Shown: one piece after another, positions 35,631 through 44,689 of the stretch
How positions within the stretch are numbered: the stretch's first letter is position 1
Layout of the letters: each line of letters opens with the position of its first letter
DNA from: Spongisporangium articulatum
GTDB taxonomy: Bacteria > Actinomycetota > Actinomycetes > Actinomycetales > Kineosporiaceae
NCBI RefSeq assembly: GCF_044465595.1
Contig: NZ_JBITLV010000005.1
Location: 186,001-250,000, forward strand
Direction: 5' to 3'
DNA: 64,000 bases
Notes under the pieces: model-generated
What the model was told of the DNA's origin: nothing
Seen by the model: only the letters and a program-made list of their open reading frames with translations
Database searches by the model: none
Translations under genes and position numbers: made by a program

Positions 35631-36446
35631 ATGGGCGAGGTCGAGCGCGAGAACGAACGGACGGGTGAGAACCCGCCGGAACGGCTGGTGGGGCGCCTCG
35701 AGGACCGTCTCGGTCAGGCCCATCAGACCGTCCGCGAGGTCAAGGATCAGGTCCGCGAGAAGGCCGAACTGGCCCAGCAGACCGTCCGCGAGAAGGCCGA
35801 ACTGGTCAAACCCAAGCTGCGGGGCTGGCTGCACGCGGGCACCTTCCCGCTGGCGGTGACCCTGGGCGCCGTCCTGGTGCTGGTCTCCCCCGAGGGCCGC
35901 GTCCGGGTGGCCTCGGCGGTGTTCGCGGTGACGGCGTCCCTGCTCTTCGGGGTGAGCGCGCTGTACCACCGCGGCCACTGGAGCCCCCGGACCACCCGCC
36001 TGCTGAAGCGGATGGACCACGCGAACATCTTCCTGATCATCGCCGGCACCTACACGCCGTTCAGCGTGCTGCTCCTGGCCCCGGGCCCGGCCCGCACGCT
36101 GCTGTGGATCGTCTGGTCGGGCGCCCTGGCCGGGGTCGCCTTCCGGGTGCTGTGGGTCGGCGCCCCGCGCTGGCTGTACGTGCCCGTGTACATCGCGCTC
36201 GGCTGGGTGGCCGTCGTCTACCTGCCCGAGTTCTGGGCCGCGCCCGGGCACGCCGTCGCCATCGTCACGTTGATCCTGGTGGGCGGCCTCTTCTACACCG
36301 TGGGGGCGATCATCTACGGCACCAAGCGGCCCAACCCGAGCCCGCGGTGGTTCGGCTTCCACGAGCTGTTCCACGCCTTCACCGTGGCCGCGTTCCTGGC
36401 CCACTGGGTGGGCGCGGCCATCGCCGTGGGGTCGGTCCCCAGCTGA
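35631..36446 (+). CDS. Hemolysin III/PAQR-family membrane protein
   Basis: 271 aa. An N-terminal 60-residue charged coiled coil with the tandem repeat QVREKAELA / TVREKAELV precedes seven membrane helices. The PAQR metal site is visible as SALYHRGHW, RMDHANIFLIIAGTYTPF and the final HELFHAF. It belongs to the YqfA/TrhA-Hly-III group; the biochemical role is uncertain. ATG 35631 lies 6 nt after TACCGT, a leaderless arrangement mirrored by uppS on the other strand with the same hexamer. Confidence 0.9.
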   Translation: MGEVERENERTGENPPERLVGRLEDRLGQAHQTVREVKDQVREKAELAQQTVREKAELVKPKLRGWLHAGTFPLAVTLGAVLVLVSPEGRVRVASAVFAVTASLLFGVSALYHRGHWSPRTTRLLKRMDHANIFLIIAGTYTPFSVLLLAPGPARTLLWIVWSGALAGVAFRVLWVGAPRWLYVPVYIALGWVAVVYLPEFWAAPGHAVAIVTLILVGGLFYTVGAIIYGTKRPNPSPRWFGFHELFHAFTVAAFLAHWVGAAIAVGSVPS

Positions 36447-36462
36447 CGCCTCTAGCCCCCCG

Positions 36463-36552
36463 GTTCGTGATCATGCAGAAACGTTGACGCGCTGGGACAC
36501 GCCCGGCCGGTCTCGCGCGCTCCGGCGTCAACGTTTCTGCATGATCACGAAC
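36463..36552. repeat. Hairpin, family A copy 2 (28-bp perfect stem)
   Basis: Arms 36463-36490 and 36525-36552 are exact 28-bp reverse complements with a 34-nt loop. The outer arm is GTTCGTGATCATGCAGAAAC; the inner part GTTGACGC is private. It lies 16 bp after the hemolysin III stop, and the stop codon of the convergent YyaL gene (TGA, 36547-36545) is inside the arm, so both genes end at this element. Confidence 0.92.
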
Positions 36553-38572
36553 TGAGCTGGGCGGTCAGCTCCGCCACCGTGCCCACGGGCAGCCGGCAGG
36601 CGAAGTTCTCGCAGACGAAGGCCCGGGGCGCGTCCGAGCCACCCCGGTCGGCGAGCAGCGGCACCCCGGCCGCGTCCGGCGTCCCGGCACTGATCACGAG
36701 CCCCGGGCGGGTGGAGGCCAGCGCGGCGCCCTGCAGCGCGTCGCGTCCCGGGCCCGCGGGGCCCGCGACGGCCACCTCCCGCGGCCCCGCGACGAGGGCC
36801 TGAGCGACCGCCAGCCCCCAGCCGACGGCCTGGGGTGAGCGGGCGGCCAGCGCCTTCGTCACCCCGAGCGCCCGCTCTCCCGCCTCGGTGTGCCGGGCCG
36901 AGCCGGTCAGCGCGCCGTAGGCGAGCAGGGCGCCGGCCGCCGCGGACGTCCCGGACGGGTAGGCGTTGTCGGACGGGTCGGCCGGGCGGCGGACGGCGGC
37001 CAGCGCCGCGTCCGTGCCGTCGGCGGGGGTGTCGTGCAGGCCGTCGGCGTCGAGGAACTGGGCCAGGACGACGTCGAGCAGGCTTCCGGCCGCCGCGAGC
37101 CACCGGGCGGCGCCGGTCTCGCTGGTGGTCGTCGCGTGCAGCGTGAGCAGGCCCTCGGCCAGGTCGGCGTAGTCCTCCAGGACACCGGCCGGCGCGCCGA
37201 CGGTGCCGTCGCGACTGACCCGGCGCAGGCGGTCGTCGACCAGGTGGACGCCGAGCAGCAGGTCGGCGGCGCGGGTCGCCGCCTCGAGCAGGTCGGGTCG
37301 CTCGAGCAGGACGCCGGTCTCGGCCAGCGCGGCGACGGCCAGCCCGTTCCAGGCGGCCACCACCTTGTCGTCAAGACCGGGCTGCGGGCGGCCGGCCCGG
37401 TGCGCGGCGAGGCGGGCGCGGGCATCGGTCCAGCGGTCGGCGTCGGGCGTGCCGTCCACCAGGCGGGTGAGTTGCAGCGTGGAGGTGCCCTTCTCGAACG
37501 TGCCCCGGCCGGTGACGGCGAGCAGCTCGGCCGCCCAGGCCCCGTCGTCCGGGCCGAGCACCTCGACCAGTTGCTCGGGGGTCCAGACGTAGGTCAGGCC
37601 CTCCTCGCCGTCCGTGTCGGCGTCCAGCGAGGAGGCGAACCCGCCCTGCGCGGTGCTGAGGTCGCGGACGATGAAATCGCATGTCTCGAGCGCGATCCGG
37701 GCGCTCTGCGGGCTGCCGGTGAGCCGCCAGTGGTGCAGGTAGACGCGAGCCAGCTGGGCGTTGTCGTAGAGCATCTTCTCGAAGTGGGGCACCACCCAGG
37801 CGGCGTCGACGCTGTAGCGGGCGAACCCACCCGCGACCTGGTCGTAGATGCCGCCGCGGGCCATCGCGGTCAGCGTCCGGTCGGCGATACCGCCTGCGGT
37901 GGAGGCTGTTTCGGACGGTGTCGCGGCGTGCCGGAGCAGGAACTCCAGCACCATGGACGGCGGAAACTTGGGCGCTCCGCCGAACCCGCCGCGCGCGGCG
38001 TCCTCCTGCCCGGCCAGGATGCGCACCGCCTCGGCCAGCAACCCGGGCGAGGGGACGCCGTCCAGGGTCGGAATCGTCCGCTCGGCGAGCGCTTCCGCAA
38101 TCCCCGCACTGGCCTGGAGGACCTCGGGGCGCCGGTCGCGCCAGGTCTCCTCGATCGCCGTGAGCAGCTGCCGGAACGAGGGCAGCTGCGGGTGCGGCCG
38201 GTTCGGGAAGTAGGTGCCCGCGTAGAACGGCCGGCCCTCGGGGGTGAGGAAGACCGTCATCGGCCAGCCGCCCTGGCCGGTCAGCGCCTGGGTGGCCGCC
38301 ATGTAGACCGCGTCGACGTCCGGTCGTTCCTCCCGGTCCACCTTGACGTTGACGAACGACGCGTTCATCTGGGCCGCGGTCGCCTCGTCCTCGAACGACT
38401 CGTGGGCCATCACGTGGCACCAGTGACAGGCGGCGTACCCGATGCTGAGCAGGACGGGTACGTCCCGCTCGCGGGCGGCCTCGAACGCCGCGTCGGACCA
38501 CTCCCACCAGTCGACCGGGTTGTCCCGGTGCTGCTGCAGGTACGGCGAGGTGGACTGCCCGAGGCGATTCAC
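36545..38572 (-). CDS. YyaL/DUF255 thioredoxin-domain protein
   Basis: 675 aa. The N-terminus NRLGQSTSPYLQQHRDNPVDWWEW is the family signature. The thioredoxin-like active site reads YAACHWCHVMAHESF (CxxC, about residues 48-51). The rest is an alpha-toroid glycosidase-like domain (GGAPKFPPSMVLEFLLRH, GGIYDQVAGGFARYSVDAAWVVPHFEKMLYDNAQLA, DKVVAAWNGLAVAALA). The function is not established in bacteria. GTG 38572 is preceded directly by GGAGGA. The last codons (SS-stop) are written by the arm of the family A hairpin. Confidence 0.92.
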   Translation of the reverse strand: MNRLGQSTSPYLQQHRDNPVDWWEWSDAAFEAARERDVPVLLSIGYAACHWCHVMAHESFEDEATAAQMNASFVNVKVDREERPDVDAVYMAATQALTGQGGWPMTVFLTPEGRPFYAGTYFPNRPHPQLPSFRQLLTAIEETWRDRRPEVLQASAGIAEALAERTIPTLDGVPSPGLLAEAVRILAGQEDAARGGFGGAPKFPPSMVLEFLLRHAATPSETASTAGGIADRTLTAMARGGIYDQVAGGFARYSVDAAWVVPHFEKMLYDNAQLARVYLHHWRLTGSPQSARIALETCDFIVRDLSTAQGGFASSLDADTDGEEGLTYVWTPEQLVEVLGPDDGAWAAELLAVTGRGTFEKGTSTLQLTRLVDGTPDADRWTDARARLAAHRAGRPQPGLDDKVVAAWNGLAVAALAETGVLLERPDLLEAATRAADLLLGVHLVDDRLRRVSRDGTVGAPAGVLEDYADLAEGLLTLHATTTSETGAARWLAAAGSLLDVVLAQFLDADGLHDTPADGTDAALAAVRRPADPSDNAYPSGTSAAAGALLAYGALTGSARHTEAGERALGVTKALAARSPQAVGWGLAVAQALVAGPREVAVAGPAGPGRDALQGAALASTRPGLVISAGTPDAAGVPLLADRGGSDAPRAFVCENFACRLPVGTVAELTAQLSS

Positions 38573-38596
38573 TCCTCCACCCTGCCACCCCACTCC

Positions 38597-38663
38597 AAGA
38601 TCACCGTTCGAGTGCGCCGATCGCGAGTACGACTCGAGTTCGGTGCACCGGCCCGGTGATCTT
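38597..38663. repeat. Imperfect hairpin AAGATCACCG/CGGTGATCTT
   Basis: A 10-bp perfect outer stem (38597-38606 with 38654-38663) encloses 47 nt with a further partial pairing around CGAGTACGACTCG. It lies between the YyaL start and the 3' end of the TetR remnant, and shares only GTGATC with family A. It may terminate transcription coming from the TetR side. Confidence 0.55.
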
Positions 38664-38668
38664 CGGCG

Positions 38669-39016
38669 TCAGGTGCTGCGGAGCCCGTCGGTCACGAGGT
38701 CGCAGAGCCGGATCGCCTGGGCCCGGTGCTCGGGTGCGGCCACCGCCATCACCCCGGCCAGCAGCGCCGCGACGTCGTCGGCACGGACGTCGGGGCGCAG
38801 ATCGCCCGCGACAGCGCCGGCCCTGAGGAACCGCTCGACGACGCGGACCGGGTTGGCGCGCATCGGCCCCGCCTCGAGCCGGCCGGCGGCCATCAGGCTG
38901 CGCAGGGTCTCGGTCATCCCGTGCTTGGTCCGGGCCCAGTCCACGAAGTCGTGGTTCCAGCGGCGCAGCGCCTCGGCCGGCGGGTACTGCCCGAGCAGTT
39001 CGACCGCCTGGGCACC
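38669..39016 (-). pseudogene. Truncated TetR regulator (C-terminal domain only)
   Basis: The frame encodes only the ligand-binding half of an SbtR-type TetR protein: GAQAVELLGQYPPAEALRRW, then HDFVDWARTKHGMTETLRSLM and AGDLRPDVRADDVAALLAGVMAV. There is no helix-turn-helix and no start codon before the frame runs into an oppositely oriented SDR remnant. The missing part would need about 80 more residues. This is one side of a deletion scar. Confidence 0.75.
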
Positions 39017-39121
39017 CCACGTGAGATCGCCGAGGTGGTGGCGTTCCTCGCCTCGGACGGCGCGAGCTACGTCACCGGCCAGAACATCAAGGTCGCCGGC
39101 GGCCTGGGTCTCGGGGGTTAG
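39005..39121 (+). pseudogene. Truncated SDR oxidoreductase (C-terminal tail only)
   Basis: 38 codons read RLGTPREIAEVVAFLASDG then ASYVTGQNIKVAGGLGLGG-stop, the unmistakable C-terminus of FabG-like short-chain dehydrogenases. The Rossmann domain and active-site Tyr-Lys are absent, and upstream sequence in this frame is antisense to the TetR remnant. Its end overlaps the end of the potassium channel gene by 35 bases. Confidence 0.75.
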
Positions 39122-40952
39122 CGCGCGCGGAGGCTTCGCGGGAGCGGTCCGTACGCAGGACGGCGAGCAGCTCGTCGTAGGGGCCGACCAGGTAGGCGAC
39201 GTCTCCGGCGGCGAACCGGGTGTCGCGCCGCGGCGGGTACTCCAGCGCCCCGTGGGCCCGGGCCAGCGCGACCACCCGCGTGCTGGCCGCCAGCTCGCGC
39301 ATGGCCAGCCCGTCGAGACCGCTGCCGGGCGCCACGGTCAACGCGGCGACCAGCATCGGGGTATCGGCGACGTAGAAGGTGTTCTGCACATCGAGACCGA
39401 GCGCGGCCCCGACGAACCAGGGGGCGGCCAGCGCCGCGGTCGAGCGCACCGAGTCGAAGCCGAAGCTGCGCTCCACCGTGCGGGCCAGGTTGCGGTCGAA
39501 GAGCCGCAGCACGAGCGGCACGTCGCTGCGCCGGTCACCGAGCACGTCGTTCACCGCGAGCCCGGTCTCGATGTTGACCAGGTCGTTGCTGGTCACCACC
39601 GCGACCGCCCGGGCGTGGGTGAGGTGCACCGCGGCCAGCGTGTCGGGCTGCGTCGCGTCGCCGGCCACCACCGGGACCCCGAGCGCCTTCGCGTGCGCGA
39701 GGTACCGGTTGCCCTCGTCGGACTCGACCACCACGACCTTCAGGTCCTGCCGGACGAGCAGCTCGACCACCCGGATGCCGATCGCCCCGAGCCCCACGAC
39801 CACCACGTGCCCGGACAGCCGGGTCACCCGCAACCGGCCCAGCGACTCCTGGATCTGCCGGCTGACCAGCACGTTCGTGATCAGCGCGAAGAACACCGTG
39901 GCCAGCATCGCGCCGACCAGCATCAGGCAGATCGCGTAGATCCGCAGCCAGGTCGGCTCGTCGCGGAAGTAGAAGTCGCCGTAGCCGACGGTGCCGATCG
40001 TCTCGACGGTGAAGTAGAGCGCGTCGAGCACCGACATGCCCTCCCCCTCGGGTTCGCGGTACCCGAGGTGCAGGACGGTCGTCGACAGGGCGATCAGCGC
40101 GACCAACCCGACGAGGATCCACCGCAGCCGGGCGTCGAGGGCCTGCGCCGCCGACCGCTGCAACTGCGCGAACCACTGCCGGACCGCCCCGAAACCGGCT
40201 GAGGACGAATCGCTCTCGGCCCGGCGCGCGGCCGCCGCGGCCCCGCCGTACCGGGCCCCCGTCGTCCCGACCGCCGGCTCCTCCGGTTCGGCGAACCGGG
40301 CCACCCGTACGCCGGCCGCCCGCAGCTGCGCCGGCGAACCGAGGACGGTGACGGAATCACCGGGGCCGACCGACACGTCGCGCCCGGGGCAGAGGACGGG
40401 CGGACCGTCGTCCCGCGGTTCGACCGCCACGGGGGCGAGGTCGCCGTACAGCTCGCGCAGGGTGGCGCGCCGCGGCGGCCGCACGGTGGCCACGACGAAC
40501 CTCTGCCCGGCCAGCTCCAGCTCGTGCGCGCCGCCGCGCACGCAGGCCTCGACCAGCGACGGCGCCGACAGCCGGGCCACGTCGAGCACGGCGGCCCCGG
40601 TCGCGGCGACCGCCCGGCCCACGGCCGGGTTGCGGATCTGGACGACGATCCGCAGGTCCGGGCGCAGCTCCCGGGCCAGCAGGGTCGTCTCGAGGGTGTG
40701 CAGGTCGTCGCTGTCGACGGAGATCAGCGCGACCGCGGTCTCGATCCCGGCGGCGCGCAGGGTCTCGGGCAGCCGGGCGTCGAGCTCCAGCCACGGGACG
40801 TCCCAGCCCTGAACGATCCGGACCAGCCGCCGGTCGGGGTGGTCGTCGACCACGACGACCGGTACGCCCGACCCGTGCATCTGCTCGATCGTGCGCAGCC
40901 CCTCCTCGTGCAGCCCGCACACGATGACGTGGTCCTTGAGCGGCTCGGGCAC
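39087..40952 (-). CDS. Two-TM potassium channel with N- and C-terminal TrkA/RCK domains
   Basis: 621 aa. An N-terminal TrkA-N domain (HVIVCGLHEEGLRTIEQ, about residues 8-130) and a TrkA-C-like part (to about 240) come before the channel: TM1 RWILVGLVALIALSTTVL, selectivity filter ETIGTVGYGDF, and TM2 IYAICLMLVGAMLATVFFAL. A second TrkA-N domain (HVVVVGLGAIGIRVVELLVRQ) and a TrkA-C tail follow. The arrangement allows NAD(H)- or nucleotide-controlled K+ flux. GTG 40952 is 6 nt after CATGAT, so it is likely leaderless. The last dozen residues overlap the SDR remnant. Confidence 0.88.
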   Translation of the reverse strand: MPEPLKDHVIVCGLHEEGLRTIEQMHGSGVPVVVVDDHPDRRLVRIVQGWDVPWLELDARLPETLRAAGIETAVALISVDSDDLHTLETTLLARELRPDLRIVVQIRNPAVGRAVAATGAAVLDVARLSAPSLVEACVRGGAHELELAGQRFVVATVRPPRRATLRELYGDLAPVAVEPRDDGPPVLCPGRDVSVGPGDSVTVLGSPAQLRAAGVRVARFAEPEEPAVGTTGARYGGAAAAARRAESDSSSAGFGAVRQWFAQLQRSAAQALDARLRWILVGLVALIALSTTVLHLGYREPEGEGMSVLDALYFTVETIGTVGYGDFYFRDEPTWLRIYAICLMLVGAMLATVFFALITNVLVSRQIQESLGRLRVTRLSGHVVVVGLGAIGIRVVELLVRQDLKVVVVESDEGNRYLAHAKALGVPVVAGDATQPDTLAAVHLTHARAVAVVTSNDLVNIETGLAVNDVLGDRRSDVPLVLRLFDRNLARTVERSFGFDSVRSTAALAAPWFVGAALGLDVQNTFYVADTPMLVAALTVAPGSGLDGLAMRELAASTRVVALARAHGALEYPPRRDTRFAAGDVAYLVGPYDELLAVLRTDRSREASARANPRDPGRRRP

Positions 40953-40999
40953 GCGCTCATCATGGCCGAACGCACAGGTCAGCCGTGTTACGAACCTCT

Positions 41000-41089
41000 G
41001 TTCGTGATCAAGGAAAGTTCCAGTCTGATACGGCACCCGCCCCACGACGAACACTTCGGGTCAGACTGGAACTTTCCTTGATCACGAAC
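41000..41089. repeat. Hairpin, family A copy 3 (29-bp perfect stem)
   Basis: Arms 41000-41028 and 41061-41089 are exact reverse complements of 29 bp with a 32-nt loop. The outer arm GTTCGTGATCAAGGAAA differs from the other copies by one T-to-A change that is matched by the partner arm. The inner part TTCCAGTCTGA is private. The last base is shared with the GT2 stop codon (TAG). Confidence 0.92.
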
Positions 41090-42009
41090 TAGATGACGGG
41101 GGGACGGCCCGCGCGCGTCATCCGCCAGACGGTGCGCCAGCTGATCCGCCGTCGCCCGCCCGCCTCGTCGCGGACGCCCTCCCAGTAGCCCTTGGCCACC
41201 TCGCGCGCGTCGGCCCGCTTGCGCAGCCGCACGGCCGTGATCAGCGCCCACACACTCACGTAGAGCACGCCCACGGGGAACGGCAGGTTCCGCCGGGCCA
41301 ACCAGACCCGGTTGCGGGCCGAGAGCCGGTAGTACTCGCCGTGCCGGGTCGGCGCGATCACCGGGTGGTTCACCACGATGTCGCCGTCGTAGAAGACCCG
41401 GTACCCGGCGTCCCAGACCCGCCAGGCCAGCTCGATGCCCTCGTGGGCGTACCAGAACTCGCCGGGCCAGCCGTCGGTCGCGTCGAACACCGAGCGGCGC
41501 ATGGCCACGCCGCCCTCCCAGACGGCCACCACGTCGGAGCTGCGGGCCGGGTCACCCACCCGCAACCGCGGCGTCCAGCGGCGCGGGGCCGGCGTGCCGT
41601 CGGCGGCCTCCACCCGGGGCTGGATCAGCCCCAGCGACGAGTCGGCCGCGAACTTGGCGGCCAGCCGGGCCAGGGTGTCAGGGGTCGGGAGCGAGGCGTC
41701 GTCGTCCAGGAAGAACAGCAGTTCACCGCGCACGTGCGGGACGCCGGCGTTGCGGCCGGCGGGGATGCCCAGGTTCTCGGGCAGGCCCAGCCCACGTACG
41801 CCCGGCGGCAGCCCGGTCGGTTCCCAGCCGTTGCCGACCACGACCGCGTCGATCTCGACGCCGCGCTGGGCGAGGAGCGACTCGAGCGCGCGGTGCAGGT
41901 CGTCGGGGCGCTTGCCCTGGGTCAGGACGACGACGCCGAACCGGGCGACCTGCGGCGGCGCCGCCTCGGCGGTGCCGGTGGGATCCACGGCCTCGTCCAC
42001 CCCGCTCAC
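41089..42009 (-). CDS. Family 2 glycosyltransferase
   Basis: 306 aa, GT-A fold. The start is FGVVVLTQGKRPDDLHRALESLL; NLGIPAGRNAGVPHVRGELLFFLDDDASL contains the DxD metal site; MRRSVFDATDGWPGEFWYAHEGIELAWRVWDAG is the acceptor side with the catalytic acid. A C-terminal hydrophobic helix (VGVLYVSVWALITAV) suggests membrane association. It probably adds a sugar to the wall polymer made by its neighbours. GTG 42009 overlaps the stop of the upstream CDP-alcohol phosphotransferase (GTGA), so it is coupled to it. Confidence 0.88.
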   Translation of the reverse strand: MSGVDEAVDPTGTAEAAPPQVARFGVVVLTQGKRPDDLHRALESLLAQRGVEIDAVVVGNGWEPTGLPPGVRGLGLPENLGIPAGRNAGVPHVRGELLFFLDDDASLPTPDTLARLAAKFAADSSLGLIQPRVEAADGTPAPRRWTPRLRVGDPARSSDVVAVWEGGVAMRRSVFDATDGWPGEFWYAHEGIELAWRVWDAGYRVFYDGDIVVNHPVIAPTRHGEYYRLSARNRVWLARRNLPFPVGVLYVSVWALITAVRLRKRADAREVAKGYWEGVRDEAGGRRRISWRTVWRMTRAGRPPVI

Positions 42010-42893
42010 CGCAGCCGCGCCGAGTTCAGCACCGCGGCCAGGTGCCCCGCGACCGTCACCAGCGCGGCGACCAGCAGGCCGCCGAGCAGCACCTGGGTCG
42101 CGGTGTGCGAGCCGAGCGCCAGGTCGACGACGGCGGCGGCCAGGACCAGCAGGGACAGCTCGACGGAGTGGAACACGCGGTGGAACGGCACGATCTTGGC
42201 CATACCCCGTAGCCGCCGGACGAGTCCCACCGTGGGCACCCGCACGGCCTCGGCGTCCTTCATGGCGGTCATCCCGTACTGCCCCCGCGAGACGTGCACC
42301 AGGTCGTTCTCGACCTTGTTCAACGCCACCAGCAGGGCCAGCACGGCCCCGGCGAACAGCGCCGGGTCGGCCAGCGTGGCCAGCAACCGCTCGAAAGCGC
42401 CCGTCCCGGAAGCGGTCACGAGCGGCCCGGCGCCGAACCCGCCACCGGTCGCGACCCGGACGCCGAGGGCCAGCGCGATGCCGCACTCGGCCACGTAGTG
42501 CCCGACCCGGTCGAGGTAGATGCCCAGGGGGGACGACGTCTGGCGCCAGCGGGCGACCTCCCCGTCGCAGCAGTCGAGCAGCATCTGCAGCTGCACGAGC
42601 AGGGCGGCCAGCACCGCCCCGCCGATGCCGACCCACGTGGTGGCCACCGCCGACGCGGCGGCCGCCGCGATCATCAGCCAGGTCACCGCGTTCGCCGACG
42701 CCCCCGCGGCCAGCAGGGGCCGGGTCAGGTAGGGCGAGATCTGCCGCAGGTAGGCGTGCGCCACCCAGTGCTCGGCGGCGGCCCGGCTGCGCACGTGCTC
42801 CGGCTGCCCGATCTCGCGGATCTGCGCGATGGTCGGGTGCTCGGGCCGCTGCGCCAGGGCCGGTCCGGGAGCGGGCTCGGTGGCCGGGTTCAC
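42006..42893 (-). CDS. CDP-alcohol phosphotransferase family, motif variant
   Basis: 295 aa with about six membrane helices. The CDP-alcohol motif D-x2-D-G-x2-A-R-x8-G-x3-D-x3-D reads Asp107, Asp110, Gly111, Ala114-Arg115, Gly124, Asp128, and then His132 in place of the last Asp, which is normally the catalytic base. It may be a variant enzyme or a non-catalytic partner of the longer homologue upstream. GTG 42893 overlaps the TGA of that homologue, and its own stop overlaps the GT2 start, so all three are coupled in one operon. Confidence 0.8.
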   Translation of the reverse strand: MNPATEPAPGPALAQRPEHPTIAQIREIGQPEHVRSRAAAEHWVAHAYLRQISPYLTRPLLAAGASANAVTWLMIAAAAASAVATTWVGIGGAVLAALLVQLQMLLDCCDGEVARWRQTSSPLGIYLDRVGHYVAECGIALALGVRVATGGGFGAGPLVTASGTGAFERLLATLADPALFAGAVLALLVALNKVENDLVHVSRGQYGMTAMKDAEAVRVPTVGLVRRLRGMAKIVPFHRVFHSVELSLLVLAAAVVDLALGSHTATQVLLGGLLVAALVTVAGHLAAVLNSARLR

Positions 42894-44596
42894 GAGGCTC
42901 CTTCGACAGTCCGTGTCTCGACGGTGACTCGTGAGTCATCGTCTGTCCAGTCCCGCAGGCTGCCCACGACCGCCTCGACGAGCACCAGCGCGGCCAGCAG
43001 CCAGGTACCGGGCGTCGCGACCCGCGGGGCGAGCGTGCTGACGACCCCCAGCACGAGGGCGAGCAGCAGCCTGCCATCAGTACCGGTGCCACGGCGAACC
43101 GCGGCCGCGCCGTCCCGGACCCCGTAGACGTGCAGGTAGTGGGCCAGGGCCGTGGCCGTCACCAGCGCGAGGGCCGCCTCGGGGGCGACGTCGACCCGCT
43201 CGACCAGGACCCACAGGGCGACCAGCTCGGCCACCGCCAGCACCGCAGGGGCCAGCGCCGCGAAGGCCGTCGCCTCGACCGTGGCCCGGCGCAGCGCCGG
43301 GCCGAGGACGGGACCGCCCGCGAACAGCGCGGCCAGCTTCGGGGCGTCCACGGACGAGGACCGCCGCCGCACGGCGAACGCGGCCAGCATGTACCCGGCG
43401 GCCAGGGCCCCGCCCGCGACCAGCAGGGCCAGCGTGCCGCGCGGCGTCCAGACGGCGGCGGCCACGCTGATCAGCAGGAACCGCTCCCCCACCGGGAAGT
43501 GCCCGAGCCGGCGGACCCACGAGAAGCCGGGGTCGGGGCGGGCGATGCGGTTGAACCGCAGCGGCTCGGCGTTGCGCACCCACGTGTTCGGCCGCGTCGC
43601 GCCGCGCAGGTACCCGCGCTGCAGGCCCCAGCCGACCTCGAACTCGTTGCGGAACGTCTGCAGCACCACGGCGACGGCCGCCAGCAGCCAGACCGGGTGC
43701 CCGGCCCGGTCGGAGGCGAACGCCAGCGCGCCGATCACGGCGAACTCCTTGACCCGGTCGGTGCTGGCGTCGAGCCAGGCCCCGAACCGGGAGAACCGGC
43801 GGCGGAACCGGGCCAGTTCGCCGTCCACGCAGTCGACCAGCAGGGACAGCTGCAGCAGGACGGCGCCGAGCACCGCCCAGCCCCGGCCGCCGGTCCCGCT
43901 CGCGGCCAGGCAGAGCGCGGCGCCCAGGCCGATCAGCAGGGAGGCGACCGTCACCTGGTTCGGGGTGACCCCCAGCCGCAGGGCCAGGTCGGTCAGCCGC
44001 CAGGACAGCCGCCGGACGACGAGGGTCGAGTAGACGCCGTCCCCGCCGCGGGCGGCCTCCCGCAGCCGCACGTAGCGCTCGTCCAGCGCCGCCACCCCGG
44101 CCCGGGCCGAACGGGTCTCGGCCGCGTCCAGCGGGTGCGCCCAGACGTACCCGGTGAGCGGCACCGGGGTGACCCCGACCCCGGCCGCGGCCAAGGCGCG
44201 GGTCAGCTCGAGCAGGGGGACGTCGTCCGCCCCGTTCTCGAGCTCCTCCGCCAGCTGCGCGGCGCGGGCCCGGTCCGGCCCGTCGATCTTGAGCACGTCC
44301 AGGAACTGCCAGCTCGCCGGCTCGGGACCCGGGGCGGCGAGGGCCGCGGAGCCGAGGCGGGGGTCGTCCAGGACGGCGCCGAGCGGGACCGCGGACAGCA
44401 CCAGGTCGGCCGGGATCAGGGCCAGGGGCCGGTCGCTACGGGCGGCGATGCGCTGGGACAGGGGGCCCTCGGGGGTGAGCGCGACCAGCGGGACCTGTGC
44501 GCGCAGCGCGGCCATCAGGTCGGCCGAGCTGTCCGGGCCCGCCGCCGGCAGCAGGGCCACGTCGAGCGGACGCGTCTGTGTGTCTGCCGCCACCAC
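42890..44596 (-). CDS. CDP-alcohol phosphotransferase with N-terminal extension
   Basis: 568 aa. The full motif is present: DCVDGELARFRRRFSRFGAW then LDASTD (about residues 255-280), with all four Asp. About 200 residues before it (AADTQTRPLDVALLPAAGP...) form a soluble Rossmann-like domain of unknown role, as in CDP-alcohol enzymes fused to nucleotidyl-sensing parts. The C-terminal half has several more membrane helices. The likely reaction is transfer of a phospho-alcohol from a CDP donor to a lipid or sugar acceptor. GTG 44596 is 7 nt after TAAATT, an AT-rich -10. Confidence 0.82.
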   Translation of the reverse strand: MVAADTQTRPLDVALLPAAGPDSSADLMAALRAQVPLVALTPEGPLSQRIAARSDRPLALIPADLVLSAVPLGAVLDDPRLGSAALAAPGPEPASWQFLDVLKIDGPDRARAAQLAEELENGADDVPLLELTRALAAAGVGVTPVPLTGYVWAHPLDAAETRSARAGVAALDERYVRLREAARGGDGVYSTLVVRRLSWRLTDLALRLGVTPNQVTVASLLIGLGAALCLAASGTGGRGWAVLGAVLLQLSLLVDCVDGELARFRRRFSRFGAWLDASTDRVKEFAVIGALAFASDRAGHPVWLLAAVAVVLQTFRNEFEVGWGLQRGYLRGATRPNTWVRNAEPLRFNRIARPDPGFSWVRRLGHFPVGERFLLISVAAAVWTPRGTLALLVAGGALAAGYMLAAFAVRRRSSSVDAPKLAALFAGGPVLGPALRRATVEATAFAALAPAVLAVAELVALWVLVERVDVAPEAALALVTATALAHYLHVYGVRDGAAAVRRGTGTDGRLLLALVLGVVSTLAPRVATPGTWLLAALVLVEAVVGSLRDWTDDDSRVTVETRTVEGAS

Positions 44597-44689
44597 GCAC
44601 GGGAATTTAGCACCGCGGTTAGGAGCCCGCCGCGACCTGCGAATACTGTCGAGGGCTGATGTCACTGAGACATGGCACACCGCATAACT

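Noticed and set aside
38669..38944. Intact small gene starting at GTG 38944
   Set aside because: Homology to TetR ligand domains continues upstream of that GTG to about 39016 and then stops at an inverted SDR fragment, so it is a truncated remnant.
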